Positions 1 through 8,180 of a stretch of DNA of 64,000 nt are shown here, one piece after another. The stretch is from Desulfosediminicola flagellatus (GTDB taxonomy: Bacteria; Desulfobacterota; Desulfobulbia; Desulfobulbales; Desulfocapsaceae), in assembly GCF_005116655.2 (NCBI RefSeq), contig NZ_CP050698.1, positions 1,952,501 through 2,016,500 of the forward strand. Direction: 5' to 3'. Every line of letters starts with the position of its first letter. The first letter of the stretch is position 1. The notes beneath the pieces are model-generated. The model did no database searches, was not told the DNA's origin, and saw only the letters and a list, made by a program, of their open reading frames with translations. The position numbers and the translations under genes were made by a program.

Positions 1-671
1 CCACACAGTGCCGCAGCCACACCAGCTGTAGCATTCAGTGATGAAATGAGCACGGGCATATCAGCACCACCGATACGCATCGCCACAAGTGTACCCAAGC
101 AGGTGCCCAGAAGAATCTCGACAGTAAACAGAAAAAGAGCAAAGCCATGTGCTACCACAAGTGAGAGTGCACCAACCACAACGATGGCAACAAGGTTGAT
201 GATCACGTAAAGATTGTGATTGTCAAGAAACTGGGGAGCCTGTCGCATCTTGTTGGCAAGCTTGGCACTAGCGATCATACTGCCGCTAAACGTCAGTGAG
301 CCAATGGCAAGGCCAAGGACTCCAGAGATTTCACTTACCAGACTTAAGCCATGGCTTGTCCGGCTTAACTCTACCAGGGCAACCAGAAAGGCGGCGACAC
401 CACCACATCCGTGTTGAAAAGCGACCATGGCCGGGACCTGGATCATAGTGACGACCCTGGCGAGGGCATAACCAGCCAGTGAACCAACTACGAGCGATAT
501 GACAACGGTGCCAACATCCACAATGCCGTTACGATACAGTATGAGGACAAAGGCCAGAAAAAGGGCAAAGGCAGCTGTCAGGTTTCCATTTTTTGCAGTG
601 TGTGGAAAACGAAACTGCCAGATGCCGGCGATGAGAATAGCGATTACAGTAAAGTCAATGAACAGATTCAT
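1..671 (-). CDS. pntB: NAD(P) transhydrogenase subunit beta (partial, C-terminus outside window)
   Basis: This is the NADP(H)-binding/membrane subunit of the proton-translocating transhydrogenase, which couples hydride transfer between NAD(H) and NADP(H) to proton movement across the inner membrane. The visible N-terminal ~223 residues begin MNLFIDFTVIAILIAGIW and are almost entirely hydrophobic helices. They include the family stretch PAMVAFQHGCGGVAAFLVAL and a later GGADMPVLISSLNATAG segment typical of PntB. The ATG at 671 is preceded by a GAGGAA ribosome binding site. The gene follows pntA part 2 by 25 bp, so the three pnt genes form one operon. The 3' end with the NADP domain lies beyond the window edge. 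Confidence 0.95.
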   Translation of the reverse strand, partial: MNLFIDFTVIAILIAGIWQFRFPHTAKNGNLTAAFALFLAFVLILYRNGIVDVGTVVISLVVGSLAGYALARVVTMIQVPAMVAFQHGCGGVAAFLVALVELSRTSHGLSLVSEISGVLGLAIGSLTFSGSMIASAKLANKMRQAPQFLDNHNLYVIINLVAIVVVGALSLVVAHGFALFLFTVEILLGTCLGTLVAMRIGGADMPVLISSLNATAGVAAALC

Positions 672-696
672 TTCAGTAGGTTCCTCAATTATTTCT

Positions 697-987
697 TCAG
701 GCTTTTTTCTTCTTGCCCTTGAAGAGCTTCAGCATCTTGTCAGTGATTACAAAACCGCCGACCACATTAAAGGTCGCGGTGATAATAGCAATGGAGCCAA
801 AAATTTTTTCAACAGGTGTTGTTGGCAGGGAGAACAGGATGAGTGCCGCCAGGATCGTAATGGCAGAGATAGCATTGGTCATGGACATCAATGGCGTGTG
901 CAGTAAGGGTGGCACCCGTGAAATCAGCAGGTAGCCGATGGCAAAAGAACCAAAAAACACAACGACCATCAGGATCAGATTAAACAT
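697..987 (-). CDS. pntAB: NAD(P) transhydrogenase subunit alpha part 2 (membrane part)
   Basis: Small 96-residue membrane subunit of the split-type transhydrogenase (PntAB, as in Rhodospirillum rubrum). It has three hydrophobic helices (about residues 3-24, 36-54 and 63-84), the family signature TPLMSMTNAISAI near residue 31, and a Lys-rich C-terminus (KGKKKKA). It anchors the soluble NAD(H) subunit to PntB in the inner membrane. It lies between pntA part 1 and pntB, in the same direction. Length and order match the three-gene form of the enzyme, not the fused E. coli form. Confidence 0.95.
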   Translation of the reverse strand: MFNLILMVVVFFGSFAIGYLLISRVPPLLHTPLMSMTNAISAITILAALILFSLPTTPVEKIFGSIAIITATFNVVGGFVITDKMLKLFKGKKKKA

Positions 988-1110
988 GGTACTCGCTCCG
1001 GATTGGAAAACATTGGGTGAGGGTGGCAGTAGATACAGCCAGCCGTCCGGGGGGACCCGGCAAGGCTGGCTTTGCTGCCCATCTTCTTATATTTAGGAGG
1101 TGAAGATCTA

Positions 1111-2265
1111 CTATTTCATCGCTTTCAAGGTACCCTCATGAACGATTTTTGAATCATGAGTAACGAGTGAACTCTTGACGATCTCGTCTTCGAAATCCAT
1201 TCTGCCCTGACCATTTTTGAATAGGTTCTCTACATAGTAGAAGAGATTGTTAGCATATAGCCAGCTGGCGTGAACTGCCATTCGGCCGGGGATATTCTGG
1301 ATACCGCAAATGTGTACTCCGTGTCTTTCAGCCCAGACTCCAGGCTCAGTCATTTCGCAGTTACCACCCTGGTCGATGGATACATCGATGATGATCGAAC
1401 CGGGCTTCATCACAGCAAGCATTTCATCGGTAATAACCATCGGCGCCACTTCGCCCGGTACCAGTGCACTGAGGACAACCACGTCGGTATCTTTCAGGTG
1501 CTCTGTAATAAGAGTGCGCTCTTTTTTCAGCCATTCTTCATCGAGTGATTTTGCATAGCCGCCTGGACCGGTTGTCAATTCCTGAGGAATATCAAATTCG
1601 ATGATCTTGCCACCAAGGCTGTCTCCCTCAACGGAGGCATTTTTACGAATATCTAATGTCTTAACAACGCCACCAAGGCGTTTGGCAGTGGCGATTGCCT
1701 GGAGGCCAACCACGCCGATACCGATGATCAGAAAATTTGCAGGCTTGATTGTACCGATGGCTGTACCGATCATTGGAATGAACTTTGGCATTTGGTTGGC
1801 GGCCAGGATTACTGATTTATACCCGGTGAGAGCACTCATCGATGACAGCGCGTCCATTCTTTGAGCACGAGAAATTCGTGGGATACCATCCATGGTCAAA
1901 GAGGTGATGTTTTTGCTTTGCAGGTCTCTTACCATCTGATGACAGCCTGGGGCGGCAGGATGGAGGAAGGTGATCAGTATACTGCCGTTACGCAGCATTT
2001 CCACTTCGTGCTTCTTTTTTTCCTCGTTGAAGATGGGTTGTTTAACCTTCAGGACTATATCCGCTTCTCCCAGCATTTTTTCGACATCAGCGCCAATAGT
2101 TGCCCCGGCATCTTTGTAGTCTTCATCAGAGATATAAACACCTTCACCGGCTCCGGCTTCGACCGCAACCGTGAAACCCAGGCCAATATATTTTTTAACG
2201 GTTTCCGGAGTTGCTGCCACCCGTTTTTCTTCAGGCAGAATTTCTCGGGGGATTACAATCAACAT
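1111..2265 (-). CDS. pntAA: NAD(P) transhydrogenase subunit alpha part 1 (NAD-binding)
   Basis: Soluble NAD(H)-binding subunit, 384 residues, the usual length for split-type PntAA. The N-terminal alanine dehydrogenase/PNT domain starts MLIVIPREILPEEKRVAATP. The PNT signature RISRAQRMDALSSMSALTGY is at about 130-149, and the Rossmann dinucleotide motif GIGVVG at about 182-187. It passes hydride from NADH to NADP+ bound on PntB, giving the cell NADPH at the cost of proton motive force. It is the first gene of the pnt operon, followed by a gap of about 120 bp to pntAB. A separate small gene lies upstream at 2363-2794. Confidence 0.96.
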   Translation of the reverse strand: MLIVIPREILPEEKRVAATPETVKKYIGLGFTVAVEAGAGEGVYISDEDYKDAGATIGADVEKMLGEADIVLKVKQPIFNEEKKKHEVEMLRNGSILITFLHPAAPGCHQMVRDLQSKNITSLTMDGIPRISRAQRMDALSSMSALTGYKSVILAANQMPKFIPMIGTAIGTIKPANFLIIGIGVVGLQAIATAKRLGGVVKTLDIRKNASVEGDSLGGKIIEFDIPQELTTGPGGYAKSLDEEWLKKERTLITEHLKDTDVVVLSALVPGEVAPMVITDEMLAVMKPGSIIIDVSIDQGGNCEMTEPGVWAERHGVHICGIQNIPGRMAVHASWLYANNLFYYVENLFKNGQGRMDFEDEIVKSSLVTHDSKIVHEGTLKAMK

Positions 2266-2362
2266 TATTTACCTCACTGCAAAAGTATTATTTACCTTTT
2301 GAGATTTTGTTTGTTATCGGTCCTTTGCACTTTCCATAAACCTGGTCAATCAAGGAACAGTA

Positions 2363-2794
2363 TTAAACGATACGAAATTTTTCTCGTGCTACGGAGTATA
2401 GTTTATTCAGCGCTTCCTCGAAAATAGGGGGCTGCGTGGTAGAAGACAAAACTTCCACCTTGTTTAATATATCCGTCTCTGTTGCAGCATTGAACCTTGC
2501 GGAGCTATTCTTCATTAATTCCGCCATGGTTTGACAACCAAGAATTCTCACGTCATAGTAGAGTTTTTCATCATCGATAATTTTTAACACTTGGCGAACC
2601 ATCGCATCGTCAGGAGTTTTGATCTTACCGATTCTAAGCAGTGTTTCCTCGCGAAGCCTCCAATTGTCACGGTAACGAAGTATCCGTGTCAAACCTGATT
2701 GACATTCACTCAAGTTGCCTTCGTCTGCTAATTGATAAATTTGTTCCAGAACTGGTCCCCATTCTCTTAGGTTTCCAAAAGGGTCAGGTTGCAT
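2363..2794 (-). CDS. Hypothetical small helical protein
   Basis: 143 residues beginning MQPDPFGNLREWGPVLEQIYQLAD. I do not recognise a named family. The sequence is soluble and largely helical, with two or three helix pairs of about 35 residues (around 14-50, 60-95 and 105-140) containing hydrophobic ladders such as LREETLLRIG and ILGCQTMAELM. That pattern resembles HEAT/ARM-type repeats. It is transcribed in the same direction as the pnt operon, about 100 bp upstream of pntAA, so it may be co-transcribed. No signal peptide, membrane segment or catalytic motif is visible. The reading frame is clean and has typical codon use. Confidence 0.6.
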   Translation of the reverse strand: MQPDPFGNLREWGPVLEQIYQLADEGNLSECQSGLTRILRYRDNWRLREETLLRIGKIKTPDDAMVRQVLKIIDDEKLYYDVRILGCQTMAELMKNSSARFNAATETDILNKVEVLSSTTQPPIFEEALNKLYSVAREKFRIV

Positions 2795-2954
2795 TTTTTT
2801 CTCCTTGCTATTGGACGAATTTTCGTCGCTCTATTTGTGTCAATGAAGTGGACCATACGGGAATCCACATCCTTCTTGTCACTGATAAAGCAAGGACAAT
2901 GCCAAAACAGACATTTTCTTTATGGTCTTGATATTGTTAGATATATTTCTGGTG

Positions 2955-3092
2955 AGGGAGTGCTGGGGACGGGAGGTGTGGGCGATTTCGCCCAAGAAAA
3001 ATTTACAGAAGCTGGTCTAATTATCTAGAATCTTAAAGTTTAACTCAAGCGGGCGATAAGGCCCACCAAGGGCAATTTCGCCCGTATGGTCA
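2955..3092. repeat. GC-rich inverted repeats downstream of the sigma-54 regulator gene
   Basis: The gap between the hypothetical gene and the sigma-54 activator holds a perfect short palindrome, GGGCGATTTCGCCC, at about 2981. A second structure at about 3049-3092 pairs GCGGGCGA with TTCGCCCGT around an inner GGCCC/GGGC stem. Both lie just after the stop codon of the minus-strand activator gene and could end its transcript. No U-tract follows in either direction, so classical intrinsic termination is not clear. Confidence 0.4.
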
Positions 3093-3102
3093 ATATTGGC
3101 AT

Positions 3103-4926
3103 CTAGGACAGGTAGTGTTTTCTGGAGAGGGCTCTTCGGGAAATACCGAGCAAGTCGGCAGCCTTGGTTCGGTTGCCATTTGTGAGTTGCAATGCCTGGG
3201 TGACAAGGGATTTTTCAAGTTGTTGCACAGCCTGAGGAAGGTTCAGCTGTGCCTCCATCGAGGTAGTACCAGTTGCCCTGTCCGGTGAGATAAACTCAAG
3301 TCGCCCAAGGGCAAGGTAACGCTGCAGGACATTGCGTAATTCGCGTACATTGCCAGGCCAATCGTACTCCATGAAGATATCCATAACATGTCCTGGAATC
3401 TTAGTTAAACTCGATGAAGGGGACATCTGCTGGACAAAATGGTCAACCAACAAAGAAATATCTTGCTTTCGCTGCCGCAGAGGTGGCAATCGTATCTGTA
3501 TAATCTGCAGCCGATAGAAGAAGTCGTTACGCATCTGCCCGTTGCTGACTTTTTCACTTAAGGAAACATTGGATGCCGATATGATTCGAAAATTTGACTC
3601 GATTGTTTCAGTACCGCCGACAGGGCGATATTCTCCACCTTCAATAGCTCTGAGCAGTTTGGCCTGCATGTTGACGGTAAGTTCGCTCACTTCATCAAGG
3701 AAAAGAGTACCTTTATTTGCTATATCTAAATAGCCAACTGAGTCTGCATGGGCACCTGAAAAAGAGCCTTTGCGGTGGCCGAAAAACTCTCGTTCAAAGA
3801 GGGATTCTTGAATCGCACCGCAGTTAACCGCGACAAAGCTGTTGTTTTTTCTTGGGCTGTATTCATGGATGGCTTGAGCAACTAACTCTTTACCAGAGCC
3901 AGATTCACCGAAAATGGCCACACTGGCATCGGTTACAGCTGCTTTCATTATCAGTTCGTATACTTCTTGCATAATCGGAGATCGGCCGAGAATATTGCCG
4001 AACCGATAGCGTTCATTCAAGGAAGCGCGCAAGACCTGATTTTCGTCGTGGAGCTGGTCAGCCATACTTTGCGCTGCAACCTGCTGCTCTTTGATTTCCG
4101 TGACATCTTTAAAAGTAGACAGAAGCGCCGGTTGCCCCCTGAAGGTGATCGGGCTGTGGCAGACTTGTATCCAAAAAGATTTTCCAGGACGAGAAAAACA
4201 ATGTACATTGTCGACCTTCTCTTTGGTGAAGTTGTCGGTATATCCCTGGTACATTTGCTTGATTTCGTCGACTTCACCTGCGGTGGGATTGAGTAGCTGA
4301 CTGTCGATCACAGCCTTTGTTGATGATATATTGAACATTTCACAAAATGCAGGGTTCACATAGCAAAATCGTGCATTTTGGGCCAACACCACGCCGTCGG
4401 TAACCTGCTCTGTCAGGATGCGGTATCGTTCTTCACTCTCTTTCAATGCTTCTTCAGAAAGTTTTCGCCACAAAACCTTACTTAAATGTTCGCTGATGGC
4501 CTGCAGGAGGTGTGATTCTTCCTCAAGAAACAAACCTCTGTTACCGGCTGAGGGTGACTGGGTATAGAAAACATCCAGATCCCCTACATGCCGGTCATTG
4601 AGCATGATCTTGGTGTTTCGGCACCATTCGGTCCGTTTAAATTTAGCAGAGACATATTCATGACCATCCAGCTTGATACATGAGCAGGCAAGTTCTGGAT
4701 ACTGCAAAGCGGCAGGGATGAGTTCAACTGCACGAGATAGAATCCAGTCCAGAGTTACGTCCTGATTTTCAAGAAGGCTAGAGATACTGTATAGACAATT
4801 AAGTTCTTTAATTCTTTCGTTTAGTGCATTAGGGACAGCATAGATGGGCGGAAGTTTGCAGAATTCCCCGGAGATTATTTTATCTTCGCTCGTGTTTGCC
4901 GGTTTTGCGGCACCTGTAGGCTTCAT
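3103..4926 (-). CDS. Sigma-54-dependent transcriptional activator (GAF-PAS-AAA+-Fis)
   Basis: Bacterial enhancer-binding protein of about 607 residues. Order: a GAF-like N-terminus (about 25-150), a PAS domain (about 165-285, starting EERYRILTEQVTDGVV), an AAA+ domain and a Fis-type helix-turn-helix. The AAA+ domain has Walker A GESGSGKE and Walker B GTLFLDEVSE. The sigma-54 contact loop reads GSFSGA in place of the usual GAFTGA. The C-terminal helix NRTKAADLLGISRRALSRK ends abruptly. The ATG at 4926 follows a run of seven G (GGGTGGGGGGG) acting as ribosome binding site, so I prefer it to the GTG at 4941. No kinase or obvious target operon is adjacent. The GAF and PAS domains suggest direct sensing of a small molecule or redox state. 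Confidence 0.9.
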   Translation of the reverse strand: MKPTGAAKPANTSEDKIISGEFCKLPPIYAVPNALNERIKELNCLYSISSLLENQDVTLDWILSRAVELIPAALQYPELACSCIKLDGHEYVSAKFKRTEWCRNTKIMLNDRHVGDLDVFYTQSPSAGNRGLFLEEESHLLQAISEHLSKVLWRKLSEEALKESEERYRILTEQVTDGVVLAQNARFCYVNPAFCEMFNISSTKAVIDSQLLNPTAGEVDEIKQMYQGYTDNFTKEKVDNVHCFSRPGKSFWIQVCHSPITFRGQPALLSTFKDVTEIKEQQVAAQSMADQLHDENQVLRASLNERYRFGNILGRSPIMQEVYELIMKAAVTDASVAIFGESGSGKELVAQAIHEYSPRKNNSFVAVNCGAIQESLFEREFFGHRKGSFSGAHADSVGYLDIANKGTLFLDEVSELTVNMQAKLLRAIEGGEYRPVGGTETIESNFRIISASNVSLSEKVSNGQMRNDFFYRLQIIQIRLPPLRQRKQDISLLVDHFVQQMSPSSSLTKIPGHVMDIFMEYDWPGNVRELRNVLQRYLALGRLEFISPDRATGTTSMEAQLNLPQAVQQLEKSLVTQALQLTNGNRTKAADLLGISRRALSRKHYLS

Positions 4927-4941
4927 GTATTTCCCCCCCAC

Positions 4942-5619
4942 CCGGAGATAAACTCTTTACCGAAAAAATCATATTAGATCGTTACTGTCACTACACTTTA
5001 TAAGATAAACAACCTATGATTCTACAGTGTTTAGTAATAAATTGCAGCCCATTAGCCGCTGGAAGTCGAGTAGATCTTGCCACTTTGAATCTTTAAATGC
5101 TCAACCAACGCTAGAAGTTGAGCTTTCTACTGTGAAGTTTTGGTTTCTATGAATCCTAAGACCTAACATCGTTTGCACGTGTTGCTGGTCGGAGAAGTTT
5201 CCTGAACACCACTATCTCATTATATTCAGGAAGCACTTTAAACTAGCCAATTTGGCTTTCGTTGGCATCGAAAAGGAGGCATTTTTTGCTTGACTCATGT
5301 CCAAGATAATTCTTGAGCATCGAGAAAAAATAATGTTCAGGAATTATCTTGAGCGACCAGCACAGGCAGCCAGTTTCCACTGTTCACCTTCAAGAGTTCT
5401 TTGCCGCCCTCAAAAAGAGATGGTCAACCAAGTGGACAATTGCACGAAAGAGGATATTGAGCAAGCTGGCCGTGAACCCAATAAACAACTTATAATGGCG
5501 TTTAGGTATTATCGACGGGTAGCAATATTTGAAATTGGTGGTTCCTTTTTTTCGTTAAAACCTTCCAACTCAATTGTATAAACAAGCTTGAGCTTATAGC
5601 TGATTCTGAATGCGAAGCT
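4942..5619. other. Intergenic region with two palindromic repeats
   Basis: No intact gene seen. It contains two copies of the dispersed palindrome (5195-5238 and 5303-5350) and a possible coding remnant after them (about 5329-5491). The motif TTTGCTTGACTCA at 5287 recurs at 24068 and 28320, each time just before a palindrome. Confidence 0.6.
5303..5350. repeat. Dispersed palindromic repeat, best-formed copy
   Basis: Left arm AAGATAATTCTTGAGCAT (5303-5320), 12-nt spacer, right arm ATGTTCAGGAATTATCTT (5333-5350). The arms pair over 18 positions with two mismatches. The same arms, with changes, appear at about 5195, 6559, 10225, 13083, 16251, 17161, 21996, 22478, 24120 and 28339. This defines a REP-like family. 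Confidence 0.8.
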
Positions 5620-6339
5620 CTATTTCATCATTAAATTAAGCGGTTCGATATATTCAGGGTCTTCTTCTTCAATGACTCGAATGATTTCTTTATGCTTCCG
5701 TTTTTTCAATTCACCAAATATTGGGCGCTGTTTGTTAAAGGTTCCGGCATAGTCTATTGCTTGTGTCAATAGTTCTGCCCGATTCTCACTGGCACTGACA
5801 ATCACATTATGGTATTCAAGTTCTGTTGCGGTTACACGCTTTCCGGATAACAGCATTTCGTTAAAAAGATGCTCAGGAATTGATTTTTTAACAAAGGCAA
5901 TCATGCCTGGCAGGAAAGGAATATTTACATCCACTTCCGGAAAGCAAAAGAAACCTTTATCTTTTGTCATGAATCTAAAATCACAGGCGCAGGACAAAAT
6001 TGCTCCATTTCCGAAAGCGTGGCCATTAATGGCTGCTATAACGGGTATTGGCATAAGAAGAAGGCGTTTAAAAACGGTGTTCATCTCATACATGAACGTT
6101 TTGATGGTATTGAAATCCTGTTGTGCAAATCTTTGAGTCAACCATTCTACATCAATCCCCTGGGAAAAGTTCTTCTCATCAGAAGACGTCAACACAATAG
6201 ATTGAAGAGATTCTTCCTCTAAGATCTGGTCAAAACATCGGTTCATCTGTTCAGCAAATTCTAAATTATGGCGGTTAGTTGCGTTGCACATAGTAATCAC
6301 AGCTATATTTTCTTGTGTTTCCCATTGAACGATTTCCAT
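5620..6339 (-). CDS. Enoyl-CoA hydratase/isomerase family protein
   Basis: Crotonase-fold protein, 239 residues. The N-terminal strand region reads VQWETQENIAVITMCNATNRHNLE. The first oxyanion-hole segment is KNFSQGIDVEW (about 56-66) and the second GHAFGNGAILSCACDF (about 106-121). FPEVDVNIPF (about 133-142) keeps a Glu where many family members have an acid. The usual LNRP motif is replaced by MCNATNRHN, so the reaction on the acyl-CoA is uncertain. It could be isomerase, hydratase or hydrolase. It stands alone, with about 450 bp of repeat-bearing DNA upstream. Confidence 0.85.
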   Translation of the reverse strand: MEIVQWETQENIAVITMCNATNRHNLEFAEQMNRCFDQILEEESLQSIVLTSSDEKNFSQGIDVEWLTQRFAQQDFNTIKTFMYEMNTVFKRLLLMPIPVIAAINGHAFGNGAILSCACDFRFMTKDKGFFCFPEVDVNIPFLPGMIAFVKKSIPEHLFNEMLLSGKRVTATELEYHNVIVSASENRAELLTQAIDYAGTFNKQRPIFGELKKRKHKEIIRVIEEEDPEYIEPLNLMMK

Positions 6340-6794
6340 TTAGAGCTCCCTGTTGATATTGCTATCATGATTGATCTTACGTTTACGTATGCGTAATGTG
6401 TATTTATTACCATAATAACTCAGGGACAACTACGAGTTTTTGTGCTTACGAATATGGTGTTAATCGCTTGCCCAAGTATTGGCAGGCATCGTGACCGATA
6501 CCACGACAGTATGAGGTATCAGGGAGGGCGTGTGTTATTTTCAGCCAGAACTACATCCAAGATAATTCCATCGATAGGGTTGATGGTCAGGAAGTATCTT
6601 TGGCTACAAACTGCTCCATTTCGGGAGAGATCTAAGGCTGGAGTATTTATGAACTTAACAGGAAACACCTTAACCTGTTAAATACAGTAAGAACTTTTAA
6701 CTATCGACTCGGCAATGTTTAGTTAAGTGCTAAATCGTATATATTAGTCTCTCCTAGACCTTATTGAATTGGTAAGTGGTTGCTTAGACTCCTG
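6340..6794. other. Intergenic region with palindromes
   Basis: No gene seen. It holds a copy of the dispersed palindrome at 6559-6600 and a second small hairpin, TTAACAGG/CCTGTTAA, at 6655-6681 (8 bp stem, 11 nt loop). Confidence 0.55.
6529..6615. repeat. Palindromic repeat copy sharing a longer flank with the 13.1 kb copy
   Basis: AAGATAATTCC (6559-6569) pairs with GGAAGTATCTT (6590-6600). The whole 45-50 bp centre, including the spacer ATCGATAGGGTTGATGGTCA, is nearly identical to 13083-13124. Both copies are open on the minus strand and encode the shared peptide QRYFLTINPIDG followed by ILDVV and NNT. Confidence 0.7.
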
Positions 6795-7355
6795 TTATTC
6801 ATCATAGTCTTTGGCGAATGAACCATATACTTTTTGGTTTACTTTCTTTGGAAAAGAAACATCAGGATTTGCAATTTTTACAGATTCACACATCTCCTTG
6901 ATATTGTTCCCATAATTCATACTTATTTCAAAAAACCTACCATCATGAAGTAGAACACCGCTTTTCCCTATTCCATCACCTGCATGTGAAAGAGTATTTC
7001 TATGCTCAAATCTCTTTATATCTGCAACCTTAATATCAAAAGACCACATCTTCGAACCAGGGTAATTCACAATAAACCTATCTGCTGTGATTACTGCTTC
7101 GTAGACTGCCGGATTTTTTCTATGCCACCAAGCCACACAGAACAAAATGACACATGAGATTGAGAATACAGTTACATAAGTATATTTAAAATTCTCAGAA
7201 ACAGATTTATTAAAAAAATACTCATAACCGTAGAGTCCAGCTATATACACCAAGCAAGCAATACTCATATTTATGAATATCCATGATCGTTGCTTCCTGT
7301 TTTTTTTGTAATAATATAATGCGTTTTGATTCATGCGAATTTTTGTCGTAACCAT
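6795..7355 (-). CDS. Hypothetical membrane protein, PH-like cytoplasmic part
   Basis: 186 residues with two predicted membrane helices near the N-terminus (about 25-45, IFINMSIACLVYIAGLYGY, and about 60-78, VTVFSISCVILFCVAW). A soluble C-terminal half follows (about 85-186) that looks beta-rich (YEAVITADRFIVNYPGSKMW, then SGVLLHDGRFFEISM). Two membrane helices followed by a PH-like fold occur in several families of unknown function. I cannot name one. The gene is more AT-rich than its neighbours and sits alone between long intergenic gaps. Confidence 0.6.
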   Translation of the reverse strand: MVTTKIRMNQNALYYYKKNRKQRSWIFINMSIACLVYIAGLYGYEYFFNKSVSENFKYTYVTVFSISCVILFCVAWWHRKNPAVYEAVITADRFIVNYPGSKMWSFDIKVADIKRFEHRNTLSHAGDGIGKSGVLLHDGRFFEISMNYGNNIKEMCESVKIANPDVSFPKKVNQKVYGSFAKDYDE

Positions 7356-8180
7356 AGTCGTGTAAAAAGCAATAATGTCAGAACCTTATGTCAATCGATG
7401 CAATCTTGAAGAAATCTGGAAGCCCTAGTTAGAAAAAAAGAAGTTGCCTATTTATTGTTAAAACGTAATGCCAATTCACTCTATTCTAGATGGGCCACAA
7501 AGCATCATCAAGATCAAAAATAAAATAGACTCGTTCTGCCAAGATTTACTTTAAAAATGTAGGACGGACCGAAGGTTGTTCCTGTATCCCTTCAAAACCG
7601 TCTCCACCTCGGCAAACTCCGTCTATCGGTCTGCAGAAAGCGGCCTTAACAGGAAACATTTTCACTCAAGAAGACTGGCATAAGGAGTGATATTGCCCTT
7701 GCAATCCTCAAAAATGGGATTGCACAATACTCTTGTGGTAGCGAGCATTTAGCCTAACAAAATTGCAAATACAAAGTGCCCTTGGTTAAAGTGAGAGAGG
7801 TTCGATTTTAAACAACACTGCAAGCATAAAGTTACGAAATACCTTGAAATATATAAGCCAATGCCCCCTTGACGTTTGAGCTACTACTGGACAAAATGAA
7901 AAAGTCGTTTATTTGCTATGCTGATAGTGCCAAAAAAAGCGTGCCGATAAAGAGGCACTATGTTGTAATATACAAATATAGTTGGTCTATTTTAGTAAGA
8001 CGCTGGCTTCTGTTCATTGCTTATCATGTCACAAATGCCTCACCTTATGCGTGGTGACGGGGAGAGCAATGACTGAGTAACCAGCAATTTTGAAATGTTG
8101 TGATAATTGGGCGTATCAGTCTACCTGTAAATAAACCTAAAGCGATAATAATCTTAGCTGTTGTAATTCGAGGCAACATC
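7356..8180. other. Long intergenic region
   Basis: About 820 bp without a convincing gene. A partial copy of repeat module A is recognisable at about 7579 (TTCCTGTATCCCTTCAAAA), and the string CTTAACAGGAAACA at about 7647 matches one at 6654. A 62-codon frame at 7869-8057 has no ribosome binding site or family resemblance and is left out. Confidence 0.45.

Noticed and set aside
4927..4941. Phase-variable start in the G7 run before the sigma-54 activator
   Set aside because: The run lies upstream of the preferred ATG and serves as ribosome binding site; a similar G-run precedes the FIST gene. Length change would not shift the coding frame.
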